This document shows, in pieces, positions 8,883-18,149 of a DNA stretch of 64,000 nt (the stretch's first letter is position 1; every line of letters starts with the position of its first letter). Location of the stretch: positions 1 to 64,000 of the forward strand of contig DVFP01000005.1 in the NCBI GenBank assembly GCA_018713145.1. The letters run 5' to 3'. Below the pieces are notes generated by a model. It saw only the letters and a program-made list of their open reading frames with translations. It searched no databases and had not been told where the DNA came from. The DNA comes from Candidatus Scybalocola faecavium. GTDB taxonomy: Bacteria; Bacillota; Clostridia; Lachnospirales; Lachnospiraceae. The position numbers and the translations under genes were made by a program.

Positions 8883-9734
8883 CTAAAGTCTTCGTATAAC
8901 ATCCCAGGCCAGCATTAACAGACGGTGAGGAATAAATTTAGACACAAGGCGGTGCAGACTGCACATAATCCCCGGGGTAGAGACTGAAACGCCCAGCAGC
9001 GCATCTCGCATAGCCCAGGCGGCGACTGTTTTTGATCTGGAGGCCAGAGGAAAATGGCGGATTGCCGTTTTGGCTCCGGAAGCTGATGGCCTGGGACCGG
9101 CGACTGCGGCCTTGGAATCAGCGGGCATGGTTTTGGAATCAGAGTACATTGAAATATTTTTTGCTTTAGGTATAAATTCTGTGTCCTTGATCCAGTAAGG
9201 ACATACGGCAGTGACCATAATTCCTTTTGGGTAAAGCTCTACATGGAGGGAACGGCTGTAGCTAAGTAAGAATGATTTTGTTGCCGCATACACCCCAAGA
9301 TCATTTAACGGCATAAAGGCTGCTGTAGAGCAGATTTCAAGGATGTGGCTGCCTCTTCTCATATAGGGCAGTGAGAGCTGAGTCATATCCATTGCGGCTT
9401 TACAGTTTAACAGGACCATATCGTCCAGAACTTTTCGGGGAATTTCTTCATTTAGACCCATTTTCCCAAATCCGGCGCAATTAACAAGCCACCGGATGTC
9501 CGGCTTTTCTTCTTCCAGGAGCTTTTGGTAGTTTTCAATATGCTCTTCAAGGGTAAGATCCATAGATACAGGCCGGAGCACTGCAGGACTGGAAATCTTT
9601 TTCACAAGAGCTTTCATAGGATCCAGGCGCCGGGCGATCATCCATATTTCATCCAGATCCTGGCGCATGGCCAGACGGCGGACAAACTGGACGCCCAGCC
9701 CGCTGGACGCTCCGGTAATAACAGCGATTCGCAT
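8883..9734 (-). CDS. short-chain dehydrogenase/reductase (SDR) family oxidoreductase
   Basis: The 283-residue protein has the SDR cofactor motif TGASSGLG (residues 7-14), NCAGFG in place of the usual NNAG (85-90), a catalytic Ser near 136 (ICSTAAF) and the YAATK catalytic pair (Y149, K153). It is a NAD(P)H-dependent enzyme of the classical SDR type with an extra hydrophobic C-terminal tail that could contact the membrane. The substrate cannot be deduced. It begins after an AGGAGGGA ribosome binding site and is the first gene of the minus-strand unit leading into the Y-family polymerase, with 43 bases between them. Confidence 0.88.
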   Translation of the reverse strand: MRIAVITGASSGLGVQFVRRLAMRQDLDEIWMIARRLDPMKALVKKISSPAVLRPVSMDLTLEEHIENYQKLLEEEKPDIRWLVNCAGFGKMGLNEEIPRKVLDDMVLLNCKAAMDMTQLSLPYMRRGSHILEICSTAAFMPLNDLGVYAATKSFLLSYSRSLHVELYPKGIMVTAVCPYWIKDTEFIPKAKNISMYSDSKTMPADSKAAVAGPRPSASGAKTAIRHFPLASRSKTVAAWAMRDALLGVSVSTPGIMCSLHRLVSKFIPHRLLMLAWDVIRRL

Positions 9735-9902
9735 GGTCTCCCTCCTTTAAATAGGTGTAACAGTCAATATATGTAATTGTTGGGACGGATGTACAGTTAC
9801 TTGTATTTATAATATACCACGGCTCAGGGATTTTAGACAGCTTCCTCCGTTGAAAAATTTGTCCATGAGCGGATCTTTCAGATAATTTATGGCACAAAAA
9901 AA

Positions 9903-9976
9903 TGGAAGCAATGGGGCTCGAACCCATGACCTCTCGCGTGTGAGGCGAACGCTCATCCCGGCTGAGCTATGCTTCC
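9903..9976 (-). tRNA. tRNA-Val (anticodon CAC)
   Basis: The minus strand folds into a full cloverleaf: acceptor GGAAGCA / TGCTTCC, D stem GCTC / GAGC, anticodon stem TTCGC / GCGAG around loop CTCACAC (anticodon CAC), T stem ATGGG / CCCAT with loop TTCGAGC, and discriminator A. The 3' CCA is not encoded; the discriminator is followed by seven T, which may serve in termination. No attachment site or integrated element is visible at its 3' end. Confidence 0.95.
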
Positions 9977-10081
9977 ATGGACTTAATTATATCACTTTGA
10001 AATAAAAAATCAATACCTGAATTTTTTCGCTAAAACTGCGAAAATAACTTCTATTTTTGGTGAATTTTTTCACAATTACAG

Positions 10082-10090
10082 TGCTATAAT
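10082..10090 (+). promoter_or_regulatory. extended -10 promoter of the L25 gene
   Basis: TGCTATAAT is an extended -10 element (TGnTATAAT) 80 bases before the start codon, with no good -35. It lies in an AT-rich stretch after the tRNA. Confidence 0.55.
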
Positions 10091-10169
10091 ATAGCCGTAA
10101 CGTAAAGGAAATACTTAACAGACCTAAAAAGGCCGCTAAGCAAACATCAGTGATTGGAGGAAAAGTTAA

Positions 10170-10760
10170 ATGAATACTTTAAAAGCTGAAAAAAGAGACA
10201 TGGCAACAAAGGCAAAAAAGCTTAGACGGGAAGGATATGTAACCGGTGTTGTATTTGGTAAGAAATTGCCGGAATCAATACCTGTAAAAATTGCAGTAAA
10301 AGATGCTGAACAGTTCCTTAAAAAAGGCGGAAAGGGTACACAGCTGATGCTGGATGTAGATGGCGAGTCCATGGACGTTTTGCTTAAGGAAGTTGATTAT
10401 AATTCCATGAAGCATCAGATTATGGAAATGGATTTTCAGGCATTAGTCAGTGATGAAAAAGTTCATTCTGTAGCTGAGATTGTTCTTCACAACCATGAAA
10501 TGGTCATAAGTGGTGTGCTGCAGCAGCAGATGGAAGAAATTTCCTATCGTGCTTATCCTGCAGACTTGGTTGAAAAAGTAGAAATTGATGTTAGCACATT
10601 GAAGGTTGGAGATTCTATCAAAGTGAAAGATCTTGATATTGCCAAAAATGATAAGATCGATCTTTTAACAGATCCGGAATCTACAATCGTTACCGTAACA
10701 GAAGTTCATAATTCAGTTCCTGAGGAAGAAACAACAGAGGAAACTTCCGAAGAAGCATAA
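10170..10760 (+). CDS. rplY: 50S ribosomal protein L25 / general stress protein Ctc
   Basis: The 196-residue protein matches the long (TL5/CTC) form of L25: an N-terminal 5S rRNA-binding domain (RREGYVTGVVFGK, residues 20-32, to about 95) followed by the C-terminal beta domain and a very acidic tail (EEETTEETSEEA). It binds 5S rRNA in the large subunit. In Bacillus the homologue ctc is stress induced. The GGAGG before ATG 10170 fixes the start. It is a single-gene unit with its own promoter and terminator. Confidence 0.93.
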   Translation: MNTLKAEKRDMATKAKKLRREGYVTGVVFGKKLPESIPVKIAVKDAEQFLKKGGKGTQLMLDVDGESMDVLLKEVDYNSMKHQIMEMDFQALVSDEKVHSVAEIVLHNHEMVISGVLQQQMEEISYRAYPADLVEKVEIDVSTLKVGDSIKVKDLDIAKNDKIDLLTDPESTIVTVTEVHNSVPEEETTEETSEEA

Positions 10761-10790
10761 TGATCTGAAAATATTATATGTTATAAAAGA

Positions 10791-10827
10791 ACCGGGTATC
10801 ATCAGGATTGATGGTATCCGGTTTTTT
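10791..10827 (+). terminator. terminator of the L25 gene
   Basis: A 13-bp imperfect stem ACCGGGTATCATC / GATGGTATCCGGT with a 5-6 base loop is followed by TTTTTT. Confidence 0.85.
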
Positions 10828-10894
10828 GCGTATACCCCACGGGGGCGTGCGGAGTAAGTGGTAGTAAACGGGAGTAGAAAGCCAGTCAGGGGCA

Positions 10895-10957
10895 TGTTAT
10901 AATCATAATGAAAAAAGAGGCCGATAAGTACAGCAATCTGTACTGTTGGCTTTTTTT
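10895..10957 (+). promoter_or_regulatory. promoter immediately followed by a terminator hairpin
   Basis: TGTTATAAT (10895-10903) is an extended -10 element. About 17 bases later, GCCGATAAGTACAG (10920-10933) pairs with CTGTACTGTTGGC (10938-10950), followed by seven T. A transcript from this promoter would end after about 45-50 nucleotides unless the hairpin is opened. It may be a small RNA or a leader attenuator for the lipoprotein gene at 11035. Confidence 0.45.
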
Positions 10958-11034
10958 ATATCCTGTCGGCGTCAGATCACAGAAGCTCTGGCCGGCAGGC
11001 TTATAAATATTGGGATGATGAAAGGAGGAAATGT

Positions 11035-11826
11035 ATGAAAAGAGGGATTTCTTTGAAAAAGGTGCTGACTGTAATCTGCAGGAAATATATGAAATTTGGA
11101 ACTGCCATAATATTGGCTGTCATTTTTATATTATTGATTTCAGGCTGCAGCTGCCATGCCCCGGCTAAGGAGGATTCTTGTGCTAAAACAGACACGGTGC
11201 AGGAAACGACAGCTGAAGCTGCGACGGATAAAAATAAATCAGAGGATGATACCCGCAGCAGTGACACAGAAATAAGCGCCGCTGAAATTAAAGAGCCTTC
11301 AGGATCAAAAGCGCCGATGATCCCAAAACAGTCAGAAAACCAAAAGCAGACACAGAATCACTCACAGTCAGAAAACCAAAAGCAGACACAAAATCACTCA
11401 CAGTCAGAAAACCAGGAACAGACACAGAGCCACATACAGACGGAAGCCTCCGGGACGAAAAATGAGACTCAAACAGAAGAAAAAGTCCCGGAAACTCACC
11501 ACGTTCATTTGTGGGTGGCCCAGACAGAGATCATCCGCCATGATGCGGTAACTCAGCAGGTATGGGTAGAAGATCAGGAAGCATGGGATGAACCGGTGTA
11601 TGCCTTAAAAGTAGTGTGCGGATGCGGAGCTGTCTTTGAAGATGACTGTCAGTGGGAACAACATTCAATTGATGGCTGTCCCTATGGATATTCTGTTCGA
11701 AATGTTCAAACAGGAACGATCCATCATGAGGCCTCAGGCCATTTTGAAGATCAGGTGATTGAAGAAGCGTATGACGAAACGGTGATTACCGGTTATATTT
11801 GCAGCGGTTGTCAGGCAGTAAAATAA
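11035..11826 (+). CDS. secreted lipoprotein with Gln/Asn-rich repeats and a Cys/His-rich C-terminal domain
   Basis: The 263-residue protein has a basic N-terminus, a hydrophobic segment (about residues 22-35) and a lipobox LISGC with the modified Cys at 38. After an acidic, Ser/Thr-rich spacer come three copies of a 12-residue repeat (SENQKQTQNHSQ; 36-bp DNA repeats at about 11333-11440). The C-terminal 105 residues carry CGCGAVF, DGCPYG and CSGC together with several His, which suggests metal binding, and repeated VWVEDQEAWDEPV-like strands. The strong AAAGGAGG fixes the start. It lies 158 bases before the giant surface protein gene and may be co-expressed. I recognise no characterised family. 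Confidence 0.75.
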   Translation: MKRGISLKKVLTVICRKYMKFGTAIILAVIFILLISGCSCHAPAKEDSCAKTDTVQETTAEAATDKNKSEDDTRSSDTEISAAEIKEPSGSKAPMIPKQSENQKQTQNHSQSENQKQTQNHSQSENQEQTQSHIQTEASGTKNETQTEEKVPETHHVHLWVAQTEIIRHDAVTQQVWVEDQEAWDEPVYALKVVCGCGAVFEDDCQWEQHSIDGCPYGYSVRNVQTGTIHHEASGHFEDQVIEEAYDETVITGYICSGCQAVK

Positions 11827-11984
11827 ACATACCTGCAGCAATATGAAAAATACCAGAAAACCCAAGTAAAGGTTCTCTGTTTATAGATATAGATAAGATA
11901 CATTTGAAGAGAAGGCCTTTAGAGATACATCTGGGGGAGAAGGTAAAACAGCAGTTGTGAAAATAATTAAAAAGGAGTGTAGCA

Positions 11985-14900
11985 ATGAAGAAAAAGTTGA
12001 AAGAAAACTTAAATGTATGGATCAGTTTTATGCTGATCGTGTGTATGGCAGCATCCATGCTGCCGTCAGCAGCATGGGCGTCCGGAACGGATGAACCAAA
12101 GGACGCGTCAGTGTCGGTGATCGAGGGATTTGCGGGCTGCGATTGTTATGGGACAGATCCCTGGCAGATTATTGAAAATTATACCTCTGAAAAGGATCTG
12201 CCTGAAAGCGTCACAGTAAACCTATCCGGCGGAGAAAGCAGAGATATTAATGTTACATGGGAACTATTGGAAGAAGATGTGGGCTCCTGCCGATTCCAGA
12301 TCCGCCTTCCGGAGGGGTATAAATTGTCCGAAGCCCTGGAAAAAGATATTGCCCAGGGCCAGGCACATTTGCCGTGGATATTGGCAAATTTATATGAAAA
12401 TAAGGACCAGACCTTTAACCAGAATCTATCTGAATCGGAAACCGTACATAAAGATGTATCTGAGACGGAGTCGGAATCGTCCCAGGGACAAGAGCCATCC
12501 ATGGAACCGGAGCCGGATTCCATGGTAATTACAGCATTTTTAACAGCCGGTGCCAGTGTAACGCTTTCCAAAGGATCTGTTGATGAAGTTTTGGCAGTGC
12601 TGCCGGAGACGGTAAGGGTTACTCTGGGAAACGGGCTGGAAGCAGATATTCCCGCCTTATGGGAATGTACAGACGATTATGAGCATACAGAGTATGACTT
12701 ATATACATTTAATTATGTTCTTCCTCAGGGATATAGTCTTGGCAGCGGGCTGACGGATTGGGATCTTCCTTACTGGGATGTACATATCGCTGATATGTCT
12801 GGCAAGGAAGAACGGCATAGCTGGACGCCAAAGCCGGAAGGAACAGTGACCATTGATCAGGCCTTAGGAGTGACGAAAGATATTGTCCAATATTTGGAGG
12901 ATAATGCCCAGCTTTATCTTGGCACACCTTACAACGGTGCCTACTACGATGAAGCTGCAAGCGGAACGCCCGGCGTGGGAATGAACTGTACCGGTTTTGT
13001 GGGACATGTTCTTATGGCATGCGGAGGAGATTTAAGCAAGATCATGGAAACAGATATGCCGTCTTATCTGGCAAAGACCTGGACCAATTTGTCCTGTTGG
13101 GAGTGGTGGATTGATAATAATCCGGATATAATTTCCTACTGTTTTGATTCCACGGCAGAGGCCCTGGCCAGCGGCATCCTGGAAAAAGGAGATATTATTA
13201 TTTATGAACCGGATGTGTCTATTTGGAACGCAGGAAAGGATGCTTATGGAAATAACGCAGACTGCCATATTGGTTTTTTCTGGGGGGACAGCCCGGATGA
13301 AAATAAATTCTGGCATTCCAGTCATGAAACAAAAGGCATTGAGGGTGCTGAGCGTGTTGTGTATGCAGGGACGAATCCGGGAAACCAGATTTCCCAGTTG
13401 GCTCCAAAGTGTGTCAGCTCATGTTATGTGGTAAAAACAACTCACCCTTCCACCGGTTTTTTGCAACTTCAAAAGTCATCTTCAGATCCGTCAGTGACAG
13501 ATGGAAATGGGTGCTATTCTCTTAAAGGCGCTGTTTATGGCGTCTACACGGATCCGGGATGCAGTAAAGAAAGTCTTGCTGCGACATTGACGACGGATGA
13601 AAAAGGAATTTCTCAGACAGTTGAACTGGATGCTGGGACGTATTATGTGAAGGAAACGAAAGCTTCATCCGGGTATGCCATGGATACAACATGCTATACG
13701 GTTACTGTGGAGAATAAACATACGTTTGATGTTCCTGTAGTGGTAAAGTCTGAAGAAACACCCCTAAATGACCCTCTGGCCATTACTTTAAAGAAAATTG
13801 ACGGGGATTCCGGTACTTCTTCGGCTCAGGGAGCGGGGTCATTGGCAGGAGCTCAGTTTACGATCCGCTATTATGACGGGTTCTATGAAAAAGACCATCT
13901 TCCGGACAGTCCGGAAAGAACATGGATCATACAGACTTTAGAGCAGAAAACTTCAGGAGGGGAGACAGTGTATTATGCAAGGCTGGCAGATACTTATAAA
14001 GTTTCCGGAGATGATTTTTATTATATAAATAACATGGTGACCTTGCCTTTAGGTACTATAACTGTTGAAGAGACAAAAGCACCGTCAGGCTATACTTTAG
14101 AAGGCGGTTATTTACAGCCCGCAGCGGGAGATCAACAGACCTCGGGGATTTATGCAGCTCAGATCCGGGAACACGGTTCCACTGCACGGCTGGATGGAGG
14201 CAACGAATATATTGTCGGTAACTTTGCCGGAAGAGGCGGGGTATCCATTCAGAAGACAGATAAGGATACAGGACTTGCCACACCTGAAGGGGACGCCTCT
14301 TTAGCCGGTGCAGTATATGCGATTTTGAACCAAAATGATTCCAGTGTTGTTGTGGAAGGTCATGTCTATGGGAAAGGAGAGGAAGTCCTGCGTTTGACCA
14401 CAGATGCTTCCGGAAAGGCCGGGACGCAGCCGGACACTCTGCCTTTTGGAAATTACACCATCGTTGAGACCGATGCTTCCGAGGGCTATCTGATTGATCA
14501 AACCGCACAAAATTTTACGATCAGCCAGGATCGTGTCATCCTAACCTTAAGTGATCCATTTCCGGAAGAAATCATTCGGGGCGGCATTAAGATACAGAAG
14601 AGAGATGCTGAAACATTCGGGGAAACATCTCAGGGAAGCGCCAGTCTGTCCGGAGCGGAATTTTCTATCATAAACCAAAGTGCTAATCCGGTGTATGTCG
14701 ATGGCGTGCTGTATAAAAAAGGGGAAACCGTGGCCGTGATCGTTACAGATGAAAATGGCATTGCCCGGACTTCGGCAGAACTGCTCCCTTATGGTACATA
14801 TGAGATTACAGAGACTAAAGCGCCGCAAGGCTATCTGGCCCAGGGAACCTTATCTCGCAAATTTACCATTGAAAGCGATAATGTTATTGTGGATCTGACA

Positions 14901-17681
14901 GATGAGGATCATTCTATTTTAAATCAAGTGATCCGTGGAGATTTCCAATTAACAAAAATTGATTCAGACACGCAAAACACTATGGCAGGAATCCCTTTTA
15001 GGATCACCTCAAATACAACAGGAGAGTCGCATACTTTTATGACTGATGCCAATGGCTTTTATTCCTCCTCTTCAGAATGGAATCTTCACAGTTATAATAC
15101 GAATGGAGGCAACGCTGAGGATGGCTTGTGGTTCGGACTGGATACAGATGGAAGTCTTGTTCCGGTGGATGATACCCTGGGGGCGCTGCCTTTTGATACC
15201 TATACTATTGAAGAGCTTCGGTGCAAAGAAAATGAAAACAAGATCCTTTATACAGGAACGCTGACTATTTCCCGAAATGGATACAGGATCAATATGGGAA
15301 ATATTGAAAATGATTCTGTAAATACACCTGTAATCTATACCTGTGCCCGGGATGGGAACACAGGAAGCGCTTACAGCATTGCCCGCCCGGATACGGTAAT
15401 CGTTGATACGGTCACTTATACCGGACTGACCCCGGGAAAAGAGTATGTTCTTCAGGGCACTTTAATGAATCAGATGACCGGTGAGCCGGTCCTGGATCAT
15501 GAAGGCAAGATGGTGACCGGTGAACAAAACTTTAAAGCCATCCTGGAAAATGGCACAGCAGATGTGGAATTCGTTTTTGATGCATCCGGACTGGCCGGAG
15601 CTGATGTGGTTGTTTTTGAAAAACTTATATGTGAAGGCGAGGAAGTGGCCTCTCATGAAAATATCCAGGATGAGGGTCAGACTATACATTTCCCAAAAAT
15701 CCACACCACTGCCCGGGATGCATCTACAGAAACAAATGTAGGAGCGGCTGTGGATTGTGTGACGATCATCGATACAGTTTCTTATGAAAACCTCCAGTCC
15801 GGCCGGTCATATACATTAACAGGAACATTGATGGATAAAGAGACAGGGATGCCTGTAAGTCAAAGCGGCCGGGAAATAACTGTTACAAAGACTTTTGTTC
15901 CGAAAGAAAGTGATGGTACAGTGGATATGGAATTTGATCTTGATGCTTCGGTTCTGGCTGGAAAGTCTGTGGTTGTTTTTGAACGCATGTCTTGCGGTGT
16001 TTCCCTTTGCGCAGCTCATGAAGATATAGAAGATGAAGGTCAGACGATTTATTTCCCTGCCATAAAAACGACCGCAGCCGATGGGATCACCAAAGATCAT
16101 GTGGGAAATGGGGACATGGAGGATGTGACCATTATTGATACAGTGGACTATTCCAACCTTCTTCCCGGAAAAGAATATACGATAACCGGAACTTTAATGG
16201 ATAAAGATTCTCAAGAGCCTTTGATGTATAAGGATCAAATGTTTACCCAAGAGCTGACTTTTACGCCAAAGGAAGCTTGTGGCAGTGTTGAGCTGACTTT
16301 TACGATACCAGGTAAGGCTTTGACCGGTAAAACTGTAGTTGCCTTTGAACAATTGGAGTATAAAGGAGTGGAGGTTAGCGTGCATAAAGATATTAACGAT
16401 AAGGATCAGACGGTGTACTATCCTCAGCTTAAGACTTCCGCCAAAGACAGCGTCAGCGGAACGCACCAGGGATATGAAGATAAGATGGTAACTATTATTG
16501 ACACTGTAGAATATACAAGTCTTGCTCCGGGAAAGACATATACCGTCAGCGGCATCCTGATGGATAAGGCTTCGGGAGAGCCTTATCTGGCAGGCGGAAA
16601 GCAGGTTGCAGCCGAAGTAACATTTACACCTGACAAAAGTGACGGTACTCTGGAGCTGACATTTACTTTCTCCGGTACCGGATTAACAGGACATACTTTA
16701 GTGGTTTTTGAAACCCTTTCTTATAATGATCTTGAATTGGCAGGTCATACAGAGATTGATGATCAGGGGCAGACGGTTGACTATCCCAGGATTTATCTGG
16801 GCACCACGGCAACAGATTTGCTGACGGAGACACATCAGGGGTTTGCGCGCAGAGATACAGTAATTGCAGATGATGTGGTCTATAAAGGTGCCGAACCGGG
16901 GCAGGAATATACGATAAAAGGCACTCTGATAGATAAGGACACAGGGAAGCCGTACCTGTCCGGAGGGACGCCGGTGACAGCGGAGAAAACATTCACAGCT
17001 CATGAGACCGATGGAAATATCCGTCTTGAATTTACATTTGACGGGTCAGAGCTTGGGGGAACTACTTTGGTTGTATTTGAAGCCCTGTATTACGGGGAGG
17101 CTCAGGTGGCGGGACATGAAGATCTGACAGATGAAGGCCAGTCTGTAACATATCCGGAAATTACTTTAAAAACAGAAGCTGTCGATCAGGCCAGCGGTTC
17201 TCATGAAGCGCAGGCAGGAGACAGCCTTACGATTGTTGATACAGTGGCCTACACTGGGTTGATCCCGGGAAAGGAATATACGATGACAGGGATCCTGATG
17301 GATAAGTCCACAGGAACCGCCTTTCTTGCCAATGGCAATGAAATAACGTCTAAACTGACCTTTACGCCCCAGGAACCGGATGGCAGTGTTGAAATGGCTT
17401 ATACCTTTAACGGCAGCCATCTGGATGATAAAGCTCTGGTTGTTTTTGAATCTTTATATTATGGTGAGCTTGAAATTGGCACTCATAAGGATATTAATGA
17501 TGCATCGCAAACCGTTAAAATTGCTTTGCCGGAAGTTCCTGTGTCCCATGATGTACCAAAGACAGGGATTGGAGCGGCAGGAATTTTACTGCCTGCTGCT
17601 GCCGGATGCATGTTCATTTCCGCAGGAGCCGTCGGACTGATCCTTTTTGCTAAACGCCGAAGAAGAGAAAAGCAGGGATGA
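11985..17681 (+). CDS. giant sortase-anchored surface protein: NlpC/P60-like peptidase, Cna-B domains, six T-Q ester repeats
   Basis: This 1898-residue protein has a signal peptide (residues 1-33), an N-terminal beta region, and an NlpC/P60-like cysteine peptidase domain at about 290-480, with the Cys in GMNCTGFVG (C335) and a His in DCHIGFFWG (H428). About five Cna-B/SpaA-type domains follow (about 489-1115, with KTDKDTG, ETKAPQGY, ETKASSGY strands). Next come six repeats of about 120 residues (about 1118-1845), each starting T-A-D and ending D-x-GQT or close to it, with LxPGKEYTxxGTLMDK and LVVFExL in between. These are the VaFE / T-Q ester bond domains known from Gram-positive pili and adhesins. 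A VPKTG sortase signal (1857-1861), a membrane segment and an RRRREK tail end the protein. The AAAAGGAG before 11985 fixes the start. No sortase gene is in the window. Confidence 0.93.
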   Translation: MKKKLKENLNVWISFMLIVCMAASMLPSAAWASGTDEPKDASVSVIEGFAGCDCYGTDPWQIIENYTSEKDLPESVTVNLSGGESRDINVTWELLEEDVGSCRFQIRLPEGYKLSEALEKDIAQGQAHLPWILANLYENKDQTFNQNLSESETVHKDVSETESESSQGQEPSMEPEPDSMVITAFLTAGASVTLSKGSVDEVLAVLPETVRVTLGNGLEADIPALWECTDDYEHTEYDLYTFNYVLPQGYSLGSGLTDWDLPYWDVHIADMSGKEERHSWTPKPEGTVTIDQALGVTKDIVQYLEDNAQLYLGTPYNGAYYDEAASGTPGVGMNCTGFVGHVLMACGGDLSKIMETDMPSYLAKTWTNLSCWEWWIDNNPDIISYCFDSTAEALASGILEKGDIIIYEPDVSIWNAGKDAYGNNADCHIGFFWGDSPDENKFWHSSHETKGIEGAERVVYAGTNPGNQISQLAPKCVSSCYVVKTTHPSTGFLQLQKSSSDPSVTDGNGCYSLKGAVYGVYTDPGCSKESLAATLTTDEKGISQTVELDAGTYYVKETKASSGYAMDTTCYTVTVENKHTFDVPVVVKSEETPLNDPLAITLKKIDGDSGTSSAQGAGSLAGAQFTIRYYDGFYEKDHLPDSPERTWIIQTLEQKTSGGETVYYARLADTYKVSGDDFYYINNMVTLPLGTITVEETKAPSGYTLEGGYLQPAAGDQQTSGIYAAQIREHGSTARLDGGNEYIVGNFAGRGGVSIQKTDKDTGLATPEGDASLAGAVYAILNQNDSSVVVEGHVYGKGEEVLRLTTDASGKAGTQPDTLPFGNYTIVETDASEGYLIDQTAQNFTISQDRVILTLSDPFPEEIIRGGIKIQKRDAETFGETSQGSASLSGAEFSIINQSANPVYVDGVLYKKGETVAVIVTDENGIARTSAELLPYGTYEITETKAPQGYLAQGTLSRKFTIESDNVIVDLTDEDHSILNQVIRGDFQLTKIDSDTQNTMAGIPFRITSNTTGESHTFMTDANGFYSSSSEWNLHSYNTNGGNAEDGLWFGLDTDGSLVPVDDTLGALPFDTYTIEELRCKENENKILYTGTLTISRNGYRINMGNIENDSVNTPVIYTCARDGNTGSAYSIARPDTVIVDTVTYTGLTPGKEYVLQGTLMNQMTGEPVLDHEGKMVTGEQNFKAILENGTADVEFVFDASGLAGADVVVFEKLICEGEEVASHENIQDEGQTIHFPKIHTTARDASTETNVGAAVDCVTIIDTVSYENLQSGRSYTLTGTLMDKETGMPVSQSGREITVTKTFVPKESDGTVDMEFDLDASVLAGKSVVVFERMSCGVSLCAAHEDIEDEGQTIYFPAIKTTAADGITKDHVGNGDMEDVTIIDTVDYSNLLPGKEYTITGTLMDKDSQEPLMYKDQMFTQELTFTPKEACGSVELTFTIPGKALTGKTVVAFEQLEYKGVEVSVHKDINDKDQTVYYPQLKTSAKDSVSGTHQGYEDKMVTIIDTVEYTSLAPGKTYTVSGILMDKASGEPYLAGGKQVAAEVTFTPDKSDGTLELTFTFSGTGLTGHTLVVFETLSYNDLELAGHTEIDDQGQTVDYPRIYLGTTATDLLTETHQGFARRDTVIADDVVYKGAEPGQEYTIKGTLIDKDTGKPYLSGGTPVTAEKTFTAHETDGNIRLEFTFDGSELGGTTLVVFEALYYGEAQVAGHEDLTDEGQSVTYPEITLKTEAVDQASGSHEAQAGDSLTIVDTVAYTGLIPGKEYTMTGILMDKSTGTAFLANGNEITSKLTFTPQEPDGSVEMAYTFNGSHLDDKALVVFESLYYGELEIGTHKDINDASQTVKIALPEVPVSHDVPKTGIGAAGILLPAAAGCMFISAGAVGLILFAKRRRREKQG

Positions 17682-17750
17682 TCCCCGGCTTTACACAAAA
17701 ATTTTTTTGTGGTATGATTTGACAAAACAGAAATAATCAGGAGGGGTTTT

Positions 17751-18053
17751 ATGGTACTAAAAAGAAAACCCATGCTTTTAAAAAATCTGGCTGTTTATGG
17801 GACTAATGGTTCTAAAGGCGGTATGCAGTTTGTTATCCAAAAGGAAGGCGATGTAATGGCTGCCTATACATTTCCGGCACCATTTGCATTTGATTATACG
17901 GCGCCTAAATATAAAACCCGTCAGGAATTTGCCTGGGATGATGAAGGCTATGACGCTGCCATTGAATGGATCAATAATCAATATGAAGAACGTCTTTCAG
18001 AATGGGAACTGGCTGAAAAAGCCGGGATTTCCGGCGCTGTGACACATATTTAA
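17751..18053 (+). CDS. conserved-looking 100-residue protein of unknown function
   Basis: The protein (MVLKRKPMLLKNLAVYGT...) has no signal peptide or membrane segment and no motif I can name. Residues 35-75 are aromatic and acidic (AAYTFPAPFAFDYTAPKYKT, FAWDDEGYDAA), followed by a helix (EWINNQYEERLSEWELAEKA). A clear GGAGGGG ribosome binding site, correct spacing and codon use like the neighbours make it a likely real gene. It stands alone between the surface protein and a terminator shared with the convergent cupin gene. Confidence 0.65.
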   Translation: MVLKRKPMLLKNLAVYGTNGSKGGMQFVIQKEGDVMAAYTFPAPFAFDYTAPKYKTRQEFAWDDEGYDAAIEWINNQYEERLSEWELAEKAGISGAVTHI

Positions 18054-18080
18054 ACAGACAGATACGTGATCAACACACAC

Positions 18081-18123
18081 AAACCCTCGGAAAAACTGCA
18101 GTAAGCAGCTTATCCGGGGGTTT
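18081..18123. terminator. bidirectional terminator between the small gene and the cupin gene
   Basis: AAACCCTCGGA and TCCGGGGGTTT pair, with an inner CTGC / GCAG stem. A-run and T-run flank both sides, so it can serve both converging genes. Confidence 0.7.
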
Positions 18124-18149
18124 GCCAGTTTGATTTCTACGGTTTAGTT

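Noticed and set aside
9903..9976. tRNA-Val as an integration site for the ICE remnant
   Set aside because: The remnant is 8 kb away, and no repeat of the tRNA 3' end is visible near it.
11333..11440. Tandem 36-bp repeats that could look like a CRISPR array
   Set aside because: Repeats are contiguous, without spacers, and in frame within the lipoprotein gene; they encode a Gln/Asn-rich stalk.
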